This document shows positions 28,025 to 37,072 of a stretch of 64,000 bases of DNA, one piece after another. This DNA comes from Polaribacter sp. L3A8 (lineage in GTDB: Bacteria > Bacteroidota > Bacteroidia > Flavobacteriales > Flavobacteriaceae). Position 1 is the first letter of the stretch. Every line of letters begins with the position of its first letter. The notes beneath the pieces were generated by a model that did not search any database, was not told the DNA's origin, and worked only from the letters and a program-made list of their open reading frames with translations. Where the stretch lies: assembly GCF_009796785.1 (NCBI RefSeq), contig NZ_CP047026.1:1116001-1180000 (forward strand). Reading direction: 5' to 3'. The position numbers and the translations under genes are program-made.

Positions 28025-28720
28025 TTAAATATTATTTTTTAATAATAATTCTGCTTTTTCCCAGTCTTTTAAGGTATCAATATTAACATAAAATTCTTTA
28101 GGAGATTCTATATAAGCAATACTATTACCAAAAAGCGAATTTTGTTTTTCTATAACAGCCGTTTTTGTGATATAAATACTACCGTCTCTATGATAAGCTT
28201 TTGGTAACTCTTGTCTTCTAGTAATAATTTCGGTTTCTCCTGTAGCTATTTTTAGATTGCCTTGTTTATTTAATTCAAATGTCCAATGCGGATTATATTC
28301 ATGAGGTACTTCTTGCACAGAGACTAACGAATCTGTATCTGAATTTATAAACTTATTTAAAGCTTCATCTAAAAACGATACTGTTCTAAAAGGACTTGTT
28401 ACTTGTAATAAACAAACGGCATCAAAAAACTCTCCTTTAGCCTTGTAATAATCTAATACATGTTTTATTACGGGCAATGTTGGCGAACTATCTTCTGCCA
28501 AATTAGAAGGCCTTTTAAAGGGGATTTCTACTCCTAAACTTTTAGCTACTTCTATAATTTTATCATCATCAGAACTTAATACTGTTTTTACCAAATAGTT
28601 AGATTGCAGTGCTATTTCAGAAGTATACGCTAACAATGGTTTATTACCTAGTAACTTTATGTTTTTACCAGGTACTCCTTTAGAACCTCCTCTAGCCGGA
28701 ATTAAACCTAAAATTCTCAT
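28025..28720 (-). CDS. neuA: CMP-sialic acid-type synthetase (acylneuraminate cytidylyltransferase)
   Basis: 231 residues, CTP:nonulosonate cytidylyltransferase. The nucleotide-binding N-terminus is LGLIPARGGSKGVPGKNI, followed by LSSDDDKIIEVA, RPSNLAEDSSPTLPVI, and LLQVTSPFRT. It activates a nonulosonic acid as CMP-sugar. The order neuA-neuC-neuB (reading by coordinate) with one- to four-base overlaps shows a tight operon. Sequence alone does not separate Neu5Ac from legionaminic or other nonulosonates. Confidence 0.9.
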   Translation of the reverse strand: MRILGLIPARGGSKGVPGKNIKLLGNKPLLAYTSEIALQSNYLVKTVLSSDDDKIIEVAKSLGVEIPFKRPSNLAEDSSPTLPVIKHVLDYYKAKGEFFDAVCLLQVTSPFRTVSFLDEALNKFINSDTDSLVSVQEVPHEYNPHWTFELNKQGNLKIATGETEIITRRQELPKAYHRDGSIYITKTAVIEKQNSLFGNSIAYIESPKEFYVNIDTLKDWEKAELLLKNNI

Positions 28721-29880
28721 TAATATGTAATTGTTTTATGAAATTTTAAAGGTATTTTAGATAAAACATCTGCCATTTTTTGTCCAGATGCTCCTTCTCC
28801 ATAAATTGTAGACGAACTGATCTTGGTGTTCTCTATTTGATTAAGTATTGCTTCTTTAATACCTTCTTTATCATAACTAACATCTACAACATTGTTGCCT
28901 CTTTGTCTTCTATTTTGACGAGTACCAATATTAACAACAGGTACTCCTAAATAAGAACATTCTCTAATACCAACACTAGAGTTTCCTATTAAACATTTAC
29001 TATTTACTAAAAGTTTTAAAAAATCTTGTGGTTCCATATTTTTAAAAAAATGGATATTCTGCGGTTTATTAATTTCTCTAAAAGTTCTAATACCATTAGA
29101 AGTTCCGTCTGCACCTGCATCTACATTTGGCCAAAACCAAAAAGTGGGTATATCTAACTCTGTAACCGCTTCTAATGTTTTTAAAACATCTTCTTTTGCC
29201 GCTTCATATTCTGTAGTTACCGGATGTTGCATTACAACAATATAGCCTTTATTTTGCCAATCTACATTAGCACCTACTCCTCCATATTTTTCTAGAGGAT
29301 TAAATGTTAATTTAGGATTTTCTTTTATTTCCTTTGCTAAATCTATTGATGGACAGCCTGTATTAATTACAAAATCTGGTTCTTCGCCTAATTTTATAAC
29401 TCTTTCTTTTGCTTCTTCAGAGGCTACTAAATGAATATCTGCTAACTTGGTATTTGCATGCCTAACCTTTTCATCTATATTACCCGTTACCTCACCTCCT
29501 TGAATATGAATTAATGGAATATTCTGATAAGCTGCCGCTATAGATGTTGCAATTGTTTCAAACCTATCTGCAATTGTAATTACCGCATCTGGTTTTAATT
29601 TATAAAATACATTTGCTAATTCCATAACACCCAAACCAGTAGTTTTTGCCATTGCTGTTTTATTTTCACCTTCTAAAACCATGAAAACTTTTTCATCAAC
29701 AACAAAGCCGTCTTTTTCTATAAAATCTACAGCATTACCATAACGCCCTAACAAAGCAGATCCTGCAACTACTAATTGCAATTCTAATGCTGGGTGGTTT
29801 TTAATTGCTAAAAGTGCTGTTTTTATTCTACTGTACGAAGGTCTAGCTGTTACTACAGCACATATTTTTCTTTTGCTCAT
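28720..29880 (-). CDS. neuC: UDP-GlcNAc 2-epimerase, hydrolysing (NeuC/LegG family)
   Basis: 386 residues. GT-B-fold epimerase: ICAVVTARPSYSRIKTAL at the start, DAVITIADRFETIATSIAAAY and IHIQGGEVTGNIDEKVRHA, and CLIGNSSVGIRECSYLGVPVVNIG in the donor-like half. It makes the ManNAc-type precursor used by NeuB. LegG has the same architecture but acts on a 2,4-diacetamido sugar; no LegB/LegC/LegH-type partners are seen in the window, which favours NeuC. It overlaps neuA and neuB. Confidence 0.88.
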   Translation of the reverse strand: MSKRKICAVVTARPSYSRIKTALLAIKNHPALELQLVVAGSALLGRYGNAVDFIEKDGFVVDEKVFMVLEGENKTAMAKTTGLGVMELANVFYKLKPDAVITIADRFETIATSIAAAYQNIPLIHIQGGEVTGNIDEKVRHANTKLADIHLVASEEAKERVIKLGEEPDFVINTGCPSIDLAKEIKENPKLTFNPLEKYGGVGANVDWQNKGYIVVMQHPVTTEYEAAKEDVLKTLEAVTELDIPTFWFWPNVDAGADGTSNGIRTFREINKPQNIHFFKNMEPQDFLKLLVNSKCLIGNSSVGIRECSYLGVPVVNIGTRQNRRQRGNNVVDVSYDKEGIKEAILNQIENTKISSSTIYGEGASGQKMADVLSKIPLKFHKTITY

Positions 29881-30875
29881 ATAATATCCGGCTCATTTAA
29901 GAAATCCCATTTTAACATAGAATTTTTTAGTTTTTTTCCAATAACTTTTTCATATTCCGAAGCTAAAATACCAAAATCTTTCGGTTTTTTCGCCTCTAAA
30001 TCATCAAAAGTAAGTATGTGGTTTTTAGGTAAATCTTTATTAACAGCTAAAGATTTTTCGAAAATACTCTTTAATTCTAAAAAAGCAGAATTATCGTTTT
30101 TATCAATCGGAGCAAGTAAAGATTCATGAATATTTTTTACAGCTTTTATTAATTGTGTAGTTTCATTAATTGTTAATGATGATTTTGCATCGGGACCAAA
30201 CATTTCTTTATCAAAAACTACATGAAACTCTAAAATTTCAGCCCCTAAAGCTACTGCAGCAATACACGCTTCTATAGAAGATGAATGATCTGAAAAACCA
30301 ACTTTAACTTTGTATTTATTTTTTAACTGCTCTATAATATTTAACCCAAATTGAGCTGGTTTTGTTGGGTAAGAAGTAGTACATTGTAATATTGAATATG
30401 CTACTTTTCTTGTTTTTAAAAAAGCTACAGTAGCATCTAATTCTTTAAAAGAACTCATACCCGAAGAAATAATTACAGGTTTACCTGTTTTTGCAATTTT
30501 TTCTAACAGTAAAAAATTATTAACTTCTCCAGAGCCTACTTTATATCTTTTTACCCCTACTTTTTCTAATAAATCTACAGCTGCATTGCTAAAAGGAGAA
30601 CTCATAAATTCTAAGCCTACTTCATTGCAATGTGCTTTTATTTCTTTCCATTGCTCTAAAGAAAACTCCATACGTTTCCAATAATCAAAACGTGTTTTAT
30701 CTTGTTTAGAAAACTTTACTCTAAAAGGTTCGTAAATACTACTTTCTGCTGCTGCAATATGCGTTTGAAATTTAATTGCATCTACTCCTGTTTTAGCAAC
30801 TGCATCAATATAAGAATGTAAAACCCCTAAACTGCCATCATGTGCTTGTCCTATTTCTGCAATTGTAAATATCAT
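29877..30875 (-). CDS. neuB: N-acetylneuraminate synthase (NeuB)
   Basis: 332 residues. A TIM-barrel NeuB domain (FTIAEIGQAHDGSLG, DAIKFQTH, YKVGSGEVNNFLLL, KVGFSDHSSSIEACIAAVALGA, EFHVVFDKEMFGPDAKSSL) is followed by a short SAF/antifreeze-like C-terminal region from about 280 (SLAVNKDLPKNHILTFDDL). It condenses phosphoenolpyruvate with an N-acylated hexosamine to give a nonulosonic acid. The start overlaps nothing; the next gene upstream ends 12 bases away. The exact product (Neu5Ac versus a relative) is open. Confidence 0.9.
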   Translation of the reverse strand: MIFTIAEIGQAHDGSLGVLHSYIDAVAKTGVDAIKFQTHIAAAESSIYEPFRVKFSKQDKTRFDYWKRMEFSLEQWKEIKAHCNEVGLEFMSSPFSNAAVDLLEKVGVKRYKVGSGEVNNFLLLEKIAKTGKPVIISSGMSSFKELDATVAFLKTRKVAYSILQCTTSYPTKPAQFGLNIIEQLKNKYKVKVGFSDHSSSIEACIAAVALGAEILEFHVVFDKEMFGPDAKSSLTINETTQLIKAVKNIHESLLAPIDKNDNSAFLELKSIFEKSLAVNKDLPKNHILTFDDLEAKKPKDFGILASEYEKVIGKKLKNSMLKWDFLNEPDII

Positions 30876-30887
30876 ATGCTATTTATT

Positions 30888-32423
30888 TTATATCGATTTA
30901 ATTCCTTCTTCAATATTTATTTTTACTTTATCTTTTAATATTTCATTTGCCCAGAAAAGAGATTTATTCCACCTTTTGTTAAACAATGAAAGTTTCCATA
31001 TTTTAAATTTATAATATTTAAAAAAAACAAACAATTTGTATCCCTTTAATTGATTTTTAGAGGCATATTTTATGTATCTATATAAGGTAACCGGACCAGG
31101 TAGCGGTACTATTAAATCATCCTTATACCAAGGTAAGTATTCTCTTGCATCAAAACGCCAACCTCCCATCGGAGCCTTTAAATGGTTCATATACTCTTCA
31201 TTTGTAAAAACAACACGTTGCGCATTATGATGTACATTAAAATTATACTCCTGATCATCAGAACCAAAACCTTCTATTTGAATATTAAAAGGCAAAATAT
31301 CTTTATTTTTAATTAGAGAAGCTCCACCTGCTGTCATGTAAGATAATTGTACCGGAATTTCTCCTTGAATATTATTTGTGGCAAAAGAAATCATTTTTGA
31401 CTTTGTGAATTCTAACTTTTTAATTAAATTTTCAATTAAATTAGGTTGGTTATTTATTAAAATATCGTCATCCAACATAATAATATAATCTGCATTACTA
31501 CTAGATAAACCAACATTTCTAGCATTACACAAGCCCACTTTTTCTAATAAAACATGTTCTATTTTAAACCCCCAATCTTTAGATAAAACGGCATCTAATA
31601 ATGTTTTTTCTTGACCTGGTAATTTTTGCTCTACAATAAAAAAATTATCTATTGGGTAATTATTATCCTCTATAGATTGTAATGTTTCTAAAACAAAATT
31701 GGGTCTTCCTAAGGTAGGAATAAAGGCGTCTACCTTAATCTTATTCATATCAATTTCTTGTTGATGAATCTCTTTCCAAATTGCTTTCTTCTGTTGAAAA
31801 CCTTGATAGTTATTTTTAAAAATATTTGTTCCAGGTAAAACTAATTTTTTATCGAAAATAAGTTTATTTAATAGATAATAAAATACCCATTTTTTCTTTT
31901 TTGAGTAACTAATAAAATCTATATATTCTTTATTGGTTAATCCCTCTATAAAAAAATTGGAAAACCGTTTATCATTTGAAACACTTACAATAGCACCTAT
32001 AAGAAAAGTAGCATATCCTAAAACCGCAAGGGCAGATTTGTAGTTTTTAGGAAAACTATAAACTGCTAATTCATTAACTACAGAGGCACTAATAATACCT
32101 ATATTAGATCGAACCCGCCAAGTATCAAATGTATTGGTATCGTTTTTACTAAATTTATTAAAATAAACATTACTAAACTCTAAATACTCTGTATTTTCTA
32201 AAAACAAATGAGATCCAAAAGTGATTAATTCTGGGATATCACCAAAATTATTTTCATCTAAATAAGCATCTAATTCTTTTTGATCTTTAGTATTATAACA
32301 CCAAGCTACCACCTTATTGGTTAAAGCCAAATCTTTTAACCCTTCAAAAAAAGAATTGTATGTTTTGTTTAAATACTGCCATTTAAAAGTTTCAATATTA
32401 TATGATAAAATTATATTATTCAT
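30888..32423 (-). CDS. Two-domain glycosyltransferase, C-terminal GT2
   Basis: 511 residues. Residues about 228-440 are a GT2 domain: VDAFIPTLGRPNFVLETLQS, RNVGLSSSNADYIIMLDDDI (DDD at 318-320), and GGASLIKN with GFGSDDQEYN. The first 225 residues match no family I recognise; they begin with a Rossmann-like IILSYNIETFKWQYL and contain a hydrophobic stretch near 132-148. The N-terminal part might be a second, degenerate transferase domain or an acceptor module. It lies 12 bp upstream of neuB and abuts the following GT4 gene. Confidence 0.8.
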   Translation of the reverse strand: MNNIILSYNIETFKWQYLNKTYNSFFEGLKDLALTNKVVAWCYNTKDQKELDAYLDENNFGDIPELITFGSHLFLENTEYLEFSNVYFNKFSKNDTNTFDTWRVRSNIGIISASVVNELAVYSFPKNYKSALAVLGYATFLIGAIVSVSNDKRFSNFFIEGLTNKEYIDFISYSKKKKWVFYYLLNKLIFDKKLVLPGTNIFKNNYQGFQQKKAIWKEIHQQEIDMNKIKVDAFIPTLGRPNFVLETLQSIEDNNYPIDNFFIVEQKLPGQEKTLLDAVLSKDWGFKIEHVLLEKVGLCNARNVGLSSSNADYIIMLDDDILINNQPNLIENLIKKLEFTKSKMISFATNNIQGEIPVQLSYMTAGGASLIKNKDILPFNIQIEGFGSDDQEYNFNVHHNAQRVVFTNEEYMNHLKAPMGGWRFDAREYLPWYKDDLIVPLPGPVTLYRYIKYASKNQLKGYKLFVFFKYYKFKIWKLSLFNKRWNKSLFWANEILKDKVKINIEEGIKSI

Positions 32424-33640
32424 TATTTTTTCATCTTTAAAATAAAATTTTTCACCCTTACAAATTGCGATTCGTGTGAAAAATTTTCTTGATAACTATT
32501 AAATCCATTATTTGAGAGTTCCTTTCTAAAATCAGTATCATTATAGCATTTAATAATACTTTTAGCATAATCTGCCCAATTATCACTTAATATTGCATTA
32601 AAATTATTTGTTATTTCTGCGGTTCCGCCTACTCCATTTTTCATAGCAACTAAACATTGTTTATTATAAAAAATTAGCGGAATTCTTGTTCTAACACCAG
32701 TGTCTTGATTCCAAGGAATTAAATGTATATCATAAGGATGCATAACCGCAGTTAAATCTTCTACAAAACCATGTACTTTAATATTTTTATCTTTATGTAA
32801 TAGCTCTATTAACTTACTATCATTATCTGGCATTTGACCAATTATTTCTAATAAAACATTAGGCAATTGTTTTTTTATACTGGGCCAACAGGTTAATAAA
32901 AAATTTTTTAACCCTACTCTATTGGCGGTTGTATTTAAACTTCCTAAATGTACTAATGATGCGGTACTTTTAGCTGTGCTTTTTTTAATATAATTAAAAT
33001 TATAAGTTACAGGCAGATAAATAGAGTTGTATTTTAACTCATTAAACTGCTTATTATCAGAGCCTGAAACAGAAATAATTGCATCAACATTTTTAATCAA
33101 TTTATTTTCTATTCTTTTTTTAGAAAATGTTATAATAGATGTTTTAAAGCTTTTTTTATTTTTAAATTTCATTAATTTATATTGCCAATCATGATGTACA
33201 TAAAAGGAAGTAATATTTAAGTTTACAGCTAATAAACCTGCATAATACCACTGTGCCCAAACAAAATGAAAATTATTTTCTTCAATATACTTATTTAAAA
33301 AAGAATTGTTTTGATCATTTATAAATTTATAATAATATGCTGTAGGACTGCATATTATTTTTGCTATTTTTCTTAGAAAATTTATTTTTTCATCAAATAA
33401 ACTTAAAGTAAGCTCATCTACTAAAATAGGGTGATTTTCAAAAAAAATAGTTTTATTTTTTGAAATAAATTGAGGCTTATTATTCGAAAAACTCGCTGTA
33501 TTTACATAAAGTATTTTTATAGTATACCCTAATCCCAATAATATTGATAGGTGACTTTTTTGAACTACTGCCCCACCTGAAAAACTGTTTTTCAAAAATA
33601 ATAAGTCTGTAGTTATATAAAGAATTGTTTTTTTTTTCAT
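32423..33640 (-). CDS. Glycosyltransferase family 4
   Basis: 405 residues. The N-terminus ILYITTDLLFLKNSFSGGAV and the long insertion to about 190 (with NVDAIISVSGSDNKQF) form the acceptor domain; the donor domain has ASLVHLGSLNTTANRVGLKNFL, VLLEIIGQMPDNDSK, KVHGFVEDLTAVMHPYDIHLIP and TRIPLIFYNKQCLVAM. This last block lacks the usual second glutamate (EX7E), so it is a divergent member, like the GT4 enzymes of phage-type clusters. Start and stop touch its neighbours by one base. Confidence 0.8.
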   Translation of the reverse strand: MKKKTILYITTDLLFLKNSFSGGAVVQKSHLSILLGLGYTIKILYVNTASFSNNKPQFISKNKTIFFENHPILVDELTLSLFDEKINFLRKIAKIICSPTAYYYKFINDQNNSFLNKYIEENNFHFVWAQWYYAGLLAVNLNITSFYVHHDWQYKLMKFKNKKSFKTSIITFSKKRIENKLIKNVDAIISVSGSDNKQFNELKYNSIYLPVTYNFNYIKKSTAKSTASLVHLGSLNTTANRVGLKNFLLTCWPSIKKQLPNVLLEIIGQMPDNDSKLIELLHKDKNIKVHGFVEDLTAVMHPYDIHLIPWNQDTGVRTRIPLIFYNKQCLVAMKNGVGGTAEITNNFNAILSDNWADYAKSIIKCYNDTDFRKELSNNGFNSYQENFSHESQFVRVKNFILKMKK

Positions 33641-34806
33641 TATTTTTTATCAATAATTTGTTGATTGATTTTTAAATACGTTTTTAATGTATTTTTCTTA
33701 ATAATTTCTTTATCTAACTTTAACTTTATTTCTTGATTAACTGTATATGCTTTACGAAGTAAATTTGGCGAATTTAATGCTTTAATTATAAGTTTCGAAA
33801 TTTCAAAAGCATCTTCTGGGTTTTTAATTAAAAATCCATTTTCACCATCCTCTATATAATCTTCAGAAGCTCCACCTGGGTTAGATTGAATAGGAAAAGC
33901 ACCTAAAATAATAGCTTCTAAAAGGGTATTTGGTATGCCGTCTGAAATATTGTTTCCAATAGCAATTTTTGCACTTCCAAACTTTTTTAATAATTCATGA
34001 TGACTAATTTGATTGTCTCTGGTTGAATATTGAATATTTAAATTGTATTTTAAATTGATTCGTATAATTTCTTCTTCAACACTTCTATGGGCAGAATATA
34101 CATAAATATCAACATCTTTTAATTTATCAATAATTAAAACTAATGCTTTTAAAACAAATAATGCTCTGCCAAAATTATGTTGATACCCTTTTAAAATGAT
34201 TAAATTTCTTTGTTTAACAGGTATATTAAATTTTTGATAGTGCTGTAAATCGTATCCTCCTCCTCCAGGAAAATTAATTCCTAAAATATTAGATTGCATA
34301 GAAATTGATTTTATCAATTCCTTATCTCTTTTACATTCTAAAAAAAAATAATCTATTGTATGCACACAATTAATAATCTTTAACTTATGCTCTTGTTTAT
34401 CCCTAAAAAAATAAATATCATTTCCCCAACACGAATATGCCCATTTAAAATCAATTTTTTGTCTAACTTTTAACAAAGGATAAGTTTGCGATTGCATTTC
34501 TAGAGAATGCACCAAATCTGGCTTTATTTCTTTGATTAATTTTTCTAGTTTTTCTGAAGCAGTAACTTTTAAATACCTTTCTATTTTATTAAAAACTCTT
34601 GGCATTTTTTTTTCTAAAAAATACTCTCCTTTCAAATAAGGAATTTTTCTCTTATTCCAATTTGTAGTATAATTTGTCCATAATAAATCTTTGTGAATTT
34701 TGTTGTCTAAACAATCAAAAACATATATTTCATGACCAGAATCTTTTAATTGATTGATCCATCTAGCGGCATGAATATATTGGAGACAAACGAAGAGAAT
34801 TTTCAT
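33640..34806 (-). CDS. Glycosyltransferase family 4-like
   Basis: 388 residues. MKILFVCLQYIHAARWINQL and PDLVHSLEMQSQTYPLL are seen in the acceptor half; the donor half has YSAHRSVEEEIIRINLKYNL, SHHELLKKFGSAKIAIGNNI and DGIPNTLLEAIILGAFPIQSNPGG with the conserved E and G residues. This matches a family of GT4-like enzymes common in flavobacterial capsule loci. Substrate unknown. It is three bases from the next gene upstream. Confidence 0.85.
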   Translation of the reverse strand: MKILFVCLQYIHAARWINQLKDSGHEIYVFDCLDNKIHKDLLWTNYTTNWNKRKIPYLKGEYFLEKKMPRVFNKIERYLKVTASEKLEKLIKEIKPDLVHSLEMQSQTYPLLKVRQKIDFKWAYSCWGNDIYFFRDKQEHKLKIINCVHTIDYFFLECKRDKELIKSISMQSNILGINFPGGGGYDLQHYQKFNIPVKQRNLIILKGYQHNFGRALFVLKALVLIIDKLKDVDIYVYSAHRSVEEEIIRINLKYNLNIQYSTRDNQISHHELLKKFGSAKIAIGNNISDGIPNTLLEAIILGAFPIQSNPGGASEDYIEDGENGFLIKNPEDAFEISKLIIKALNSPNLLRKAYTVNQEIKLKLDKEIIKKNTLKTYLKINQQIIDKK

Positions 34807-34809
34807 AAT

Positions 34810-35970
34810 TTAATTATCCTTATTACAAATTGTTTCCATCATAATTTCTCTCATTTCTTTTCCCCAAACATCCCAATTTAATTCTTTTTTAAATTTTTCT
34901 AGAGAGTTTTTTACCATTTCATTTATTAAATTTTGGTTATTTAATAAATTTTCAATTTGATTGGCATAGGCTAACGGAGTTGCATTATAAGGCAAAGTAT
35001 AACCATTAACCCCATTTTTAACAATGGTACTTACCCCACCGGTATCTGTTGTTATAACCGGGATTCCAAAAGCGGCTGCTTCACAAAAAACGATACCATA
35101 ACACTCAGACCTTGTAGGTACAAATAACAAATGACTTTGATAAAGTAACTCGTGAAACTCTTCCATTTCTTTATCTGAATTTTTATTTAAAAAAGGAATC
35201 ACTTTCATTTTAGTGTGCTGAACAGGAGGTACACAACCACAAACTGTTAATTTTACATTAAGTCCTTTTTTTAGAAGAATTTTAAAGGTCTCAAATGCAA
35301 TATCTCCCCCTTTTCTTTCCCAATTTCTACCTAAAAAAAGCAAATTAATCTCAGAATTATACGCTTTATTTAAAATCTTAGATACATCTGGCACATAATC
35401 CATATTAGCACCAAATTTTACTACATGAACTTTTTCTTTTTTTAGATTGTATTTTTTTATTTCGAAATTTGCTGCCCAATCTGAAGGAAACACGTAACTA
35501 TGAGATTTATCAATTGCTTTTTTCATAATAAATCTAGATTCTGATATAGAAAATGAAGCGAAGTTTGAGTAGTTAGGATAATACCCCAATAATTGATCGA
35601 ATGAAGCGTCGGCTAAATAACAAATTGGTATTTTAGTTTGAATAAAAGAAATTTCAGGTCCTGCAGAAGAAGAAAAAATAAGATCTATTTTAAAGTTTTT
35701 AATTTTCTTTTTTACAAAAAAATAATAGTAAATACTTTTTAAGATATTCTGTTCTCTATTGTACCTTTTTTTTAAAAAAAACTGAGTAAGCTTATCTATA
35801 CGTACTATTATACCTCCAATAATCCTTGGCCTAGGTATTGGGCCTAATACAACAACCTCTTCAAATTCTTTTTCTAGAGCTCTTAACATTCTATACTGCG
35901 TACCGGACCAAGCTCGTTTGTCTTTTGGATCTAAACTAGTTAAAAAACCTATTATTGCTTTTTCTTTCAT
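34810..35970 (-). CDS. Glycosyltransferase family 4
   Basis: 386 residues. The C-terminal GT4 domain is clear: INLLFLGRNWERKGGDIAFET, LTVCGCVPPVQHTKMKVIPF and FVPTRSECYGIVFCEAAAFGIPVI with TDTGGVSTIVKNG. The N-terminal acceptor half has YLADASFDQLLGYYPNYSNF and VFPSDWAANFEIKKY. Glycosyltransferases with this layout (DASF, PSDWAA) resemble plant-sucrose-synthase-type GT4 enzymes. It overlaps the GT2 gene at 35967 by four bases. Confidence 0.88.
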   Translation of the reverse strand: MKEKAIIGFLTSLDPKDKRAWSGTQYRMLRALEKEFEEVVVLGPIPRPRIIGGIIVRIDKLTQFFLKKRYNREQNILKSIYYYFFVKKKIKNFKIDLIFSSSAGPEISFIQTKIPICYLADASFDQLLGYYPNYSNFASFSISESRFIMKKAIDKSHSYVFPSDWAANFEIKKYNLKKEKVHVVKFGANMDYVPDVSKILNKAYNSEINLLFLGRNWERKGGDIAFETFKILLKKGLNVKLTVCGCVPPVQHTKMKVIPFLNKNSDKEMEEFHELLYQSHLLFVPTRSECYGIVFCEAAAFGIPVITTDTGGVSTIVKNGVNGYTLPYNATPLAYANQIENLLNNQNLINEMVKNSLEKFKKELNWDVWGKEMREIMMETICNKDN

Positions 35971-36878
35971 TTTTTAGCTTTAAAAAAAATAGTTATCATA
36001 AACCTTCTTATTAATTTAAAAAAGGAAAGTATTTCAAAATTATTAGCATAGTTTTTAAATAAAATAAACCATTTATTAATAGGTATTTTACCAGTATCTT
36101 TTAAGACCAACTCATAACGCATCAAAATATATCTTCTTTTTCTTTTTGAAAAAGAGCTAAGGTTTTCTAACAAAAATTTTTCATAAAAAAGGATATTAGC
36201 TTCATCCTTTAATTTTAAATTATCTTTCTTTCCTGTAATGCTTAAGTTTGATATTCTTATAATAACTGAAGCTTCATTAATTGAAAAAATAGGTTTCCCA
36301 TCAGAAAAATCTAACCACGCTTGATCATCACTATGCCAAGCTAAAGGATAGTTAAAAAAACCAAATTTATCATACGATTTTTTAGAAAAAATATATTCAG
36401 ATAGCGTACTACCTGTCTCTCCATTTATTCTTCTAAAAAAAGCATCGGATGCAAGCTCCCACTTAGGCTGAACATTTTTACTTGGTGTTGTATTTGATTT
36501 ATCAGAAATATTTTTAGTAGAAAAACGAATTACATTTGCTTTACCTTTAAATTCTTTATAAGAATTATAAAAACAATCTACAACAGTATTTTCTAAATAA
36601 TCATCATCTCCAAGAATCATTATCCAATCTTCATTTTCTATTAAATCTATACAACGATCCCATTGTTTAACTAAAGAGTTACCACCCAAATTAGTTGAAA
36701 ATTTCTTATACTTAAAATTTAAAGTGTCTTTGTATTTTTCTAATAATTCTTTTGGGCATTCAGAACTAGCATCATTACCTATGTAAACAGTAAAGTTTTT
36801 ATTATTTTGATTTACAAGAGACTTTATTGTTTCTTCAAAATAAGTTAATTTAAAATATGGTATAACTATTGCTAACAT
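35967..36878 (-). CDS. Glycosyltransferase family 2
   Basis: 303 residues. GT-A domain: LAIVIPYFKLTYFEETIKSLVNQ, VYIGNDASSECPKELLEKY, and the metal-binding block EDWIMILGDDDYLENT. The second half includes FFNYPLAWHSDDQAWLDF (the acidic catalytic-base region). It ends in a basic tail. It is the first gene after the MITE copy at 36911-37072, so its promoter and upstream leader lie inside or next to that element. Substrate unknown. Confidence 0.88.
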   Translation of the reverse strand: MLAIVIPYFKLTYFEETIKSLVNQNNKNFTVYIGNDASSECPKELLEKYKDTLNFKYKKFSTNLGGNSLVKQWDRCIDLIENEDWIMILGDDDYLENTVVDCFYNSYKEFKGKANVIRFSTKNISDKSNTTPSKNVQPKWELASDAFFRRINGETGSTLSEYIFSKKSYDKFGFFNYPLAWHSDDQAWLDFSDGKPIFSINEASVIIRISNLSITGKKDNLKLKDEANILFYEKFLLENLSSFSKRKRRYILMRYELVLKDTGKIPINKWFILFKNYANNFEILSFFKLIRRFMITIFFKAKK

Positions 36879-36910
36879 TGTTGTTGTTTAAAATCTTAAA
36901 AATACTATTT

Positions 36911-37072
36911 ATACCAAATAAACATCAAAATGACCGATTAAATTCGTTTCTTTTTCCTTAATATTTTAATATAAAATAGAATCGTAACTAAGGCTATGAT
37001 TAGATTTTCTATTGCATATTTAGAAAAAATAATTCAAATTTATTATCAATCATTTTAAAATTCATTTAGTAT
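36911..37072. mobile_element. 162-bp MITE-like element, copy 1
   Basis: Identical to the sequence at 54814-54975 except for three substitutions, same length and same strand. The ends are imperfect inverted repeats: ATACCAAATAAA at the left, and at the right ATTTAGTAT (ATTTGGTAT in copy 2), which reads ATACTAAAT in reverse. There is no transposase gene inside. Its right end overlaps the 3' end of the glycosyltransferase gene at 37062-37886 and supplies its stop codon. No convincing target-site duplication was found. Confidence 0.75.

Noticed and set aside
28720..30875. A legionaminic acid pathway instead of sialic acid, since NeuB/NeuC relatives occur in both.
   Set aside because: No dehydratase, aminotransferase and acetyltransferase set (LegB/LegC/LegH type) is found in the window beside these genes; the wecE-wecD pair fits TDP-Fuc4NAc better. 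It is not fully excluded because the genes may be elsewhere.
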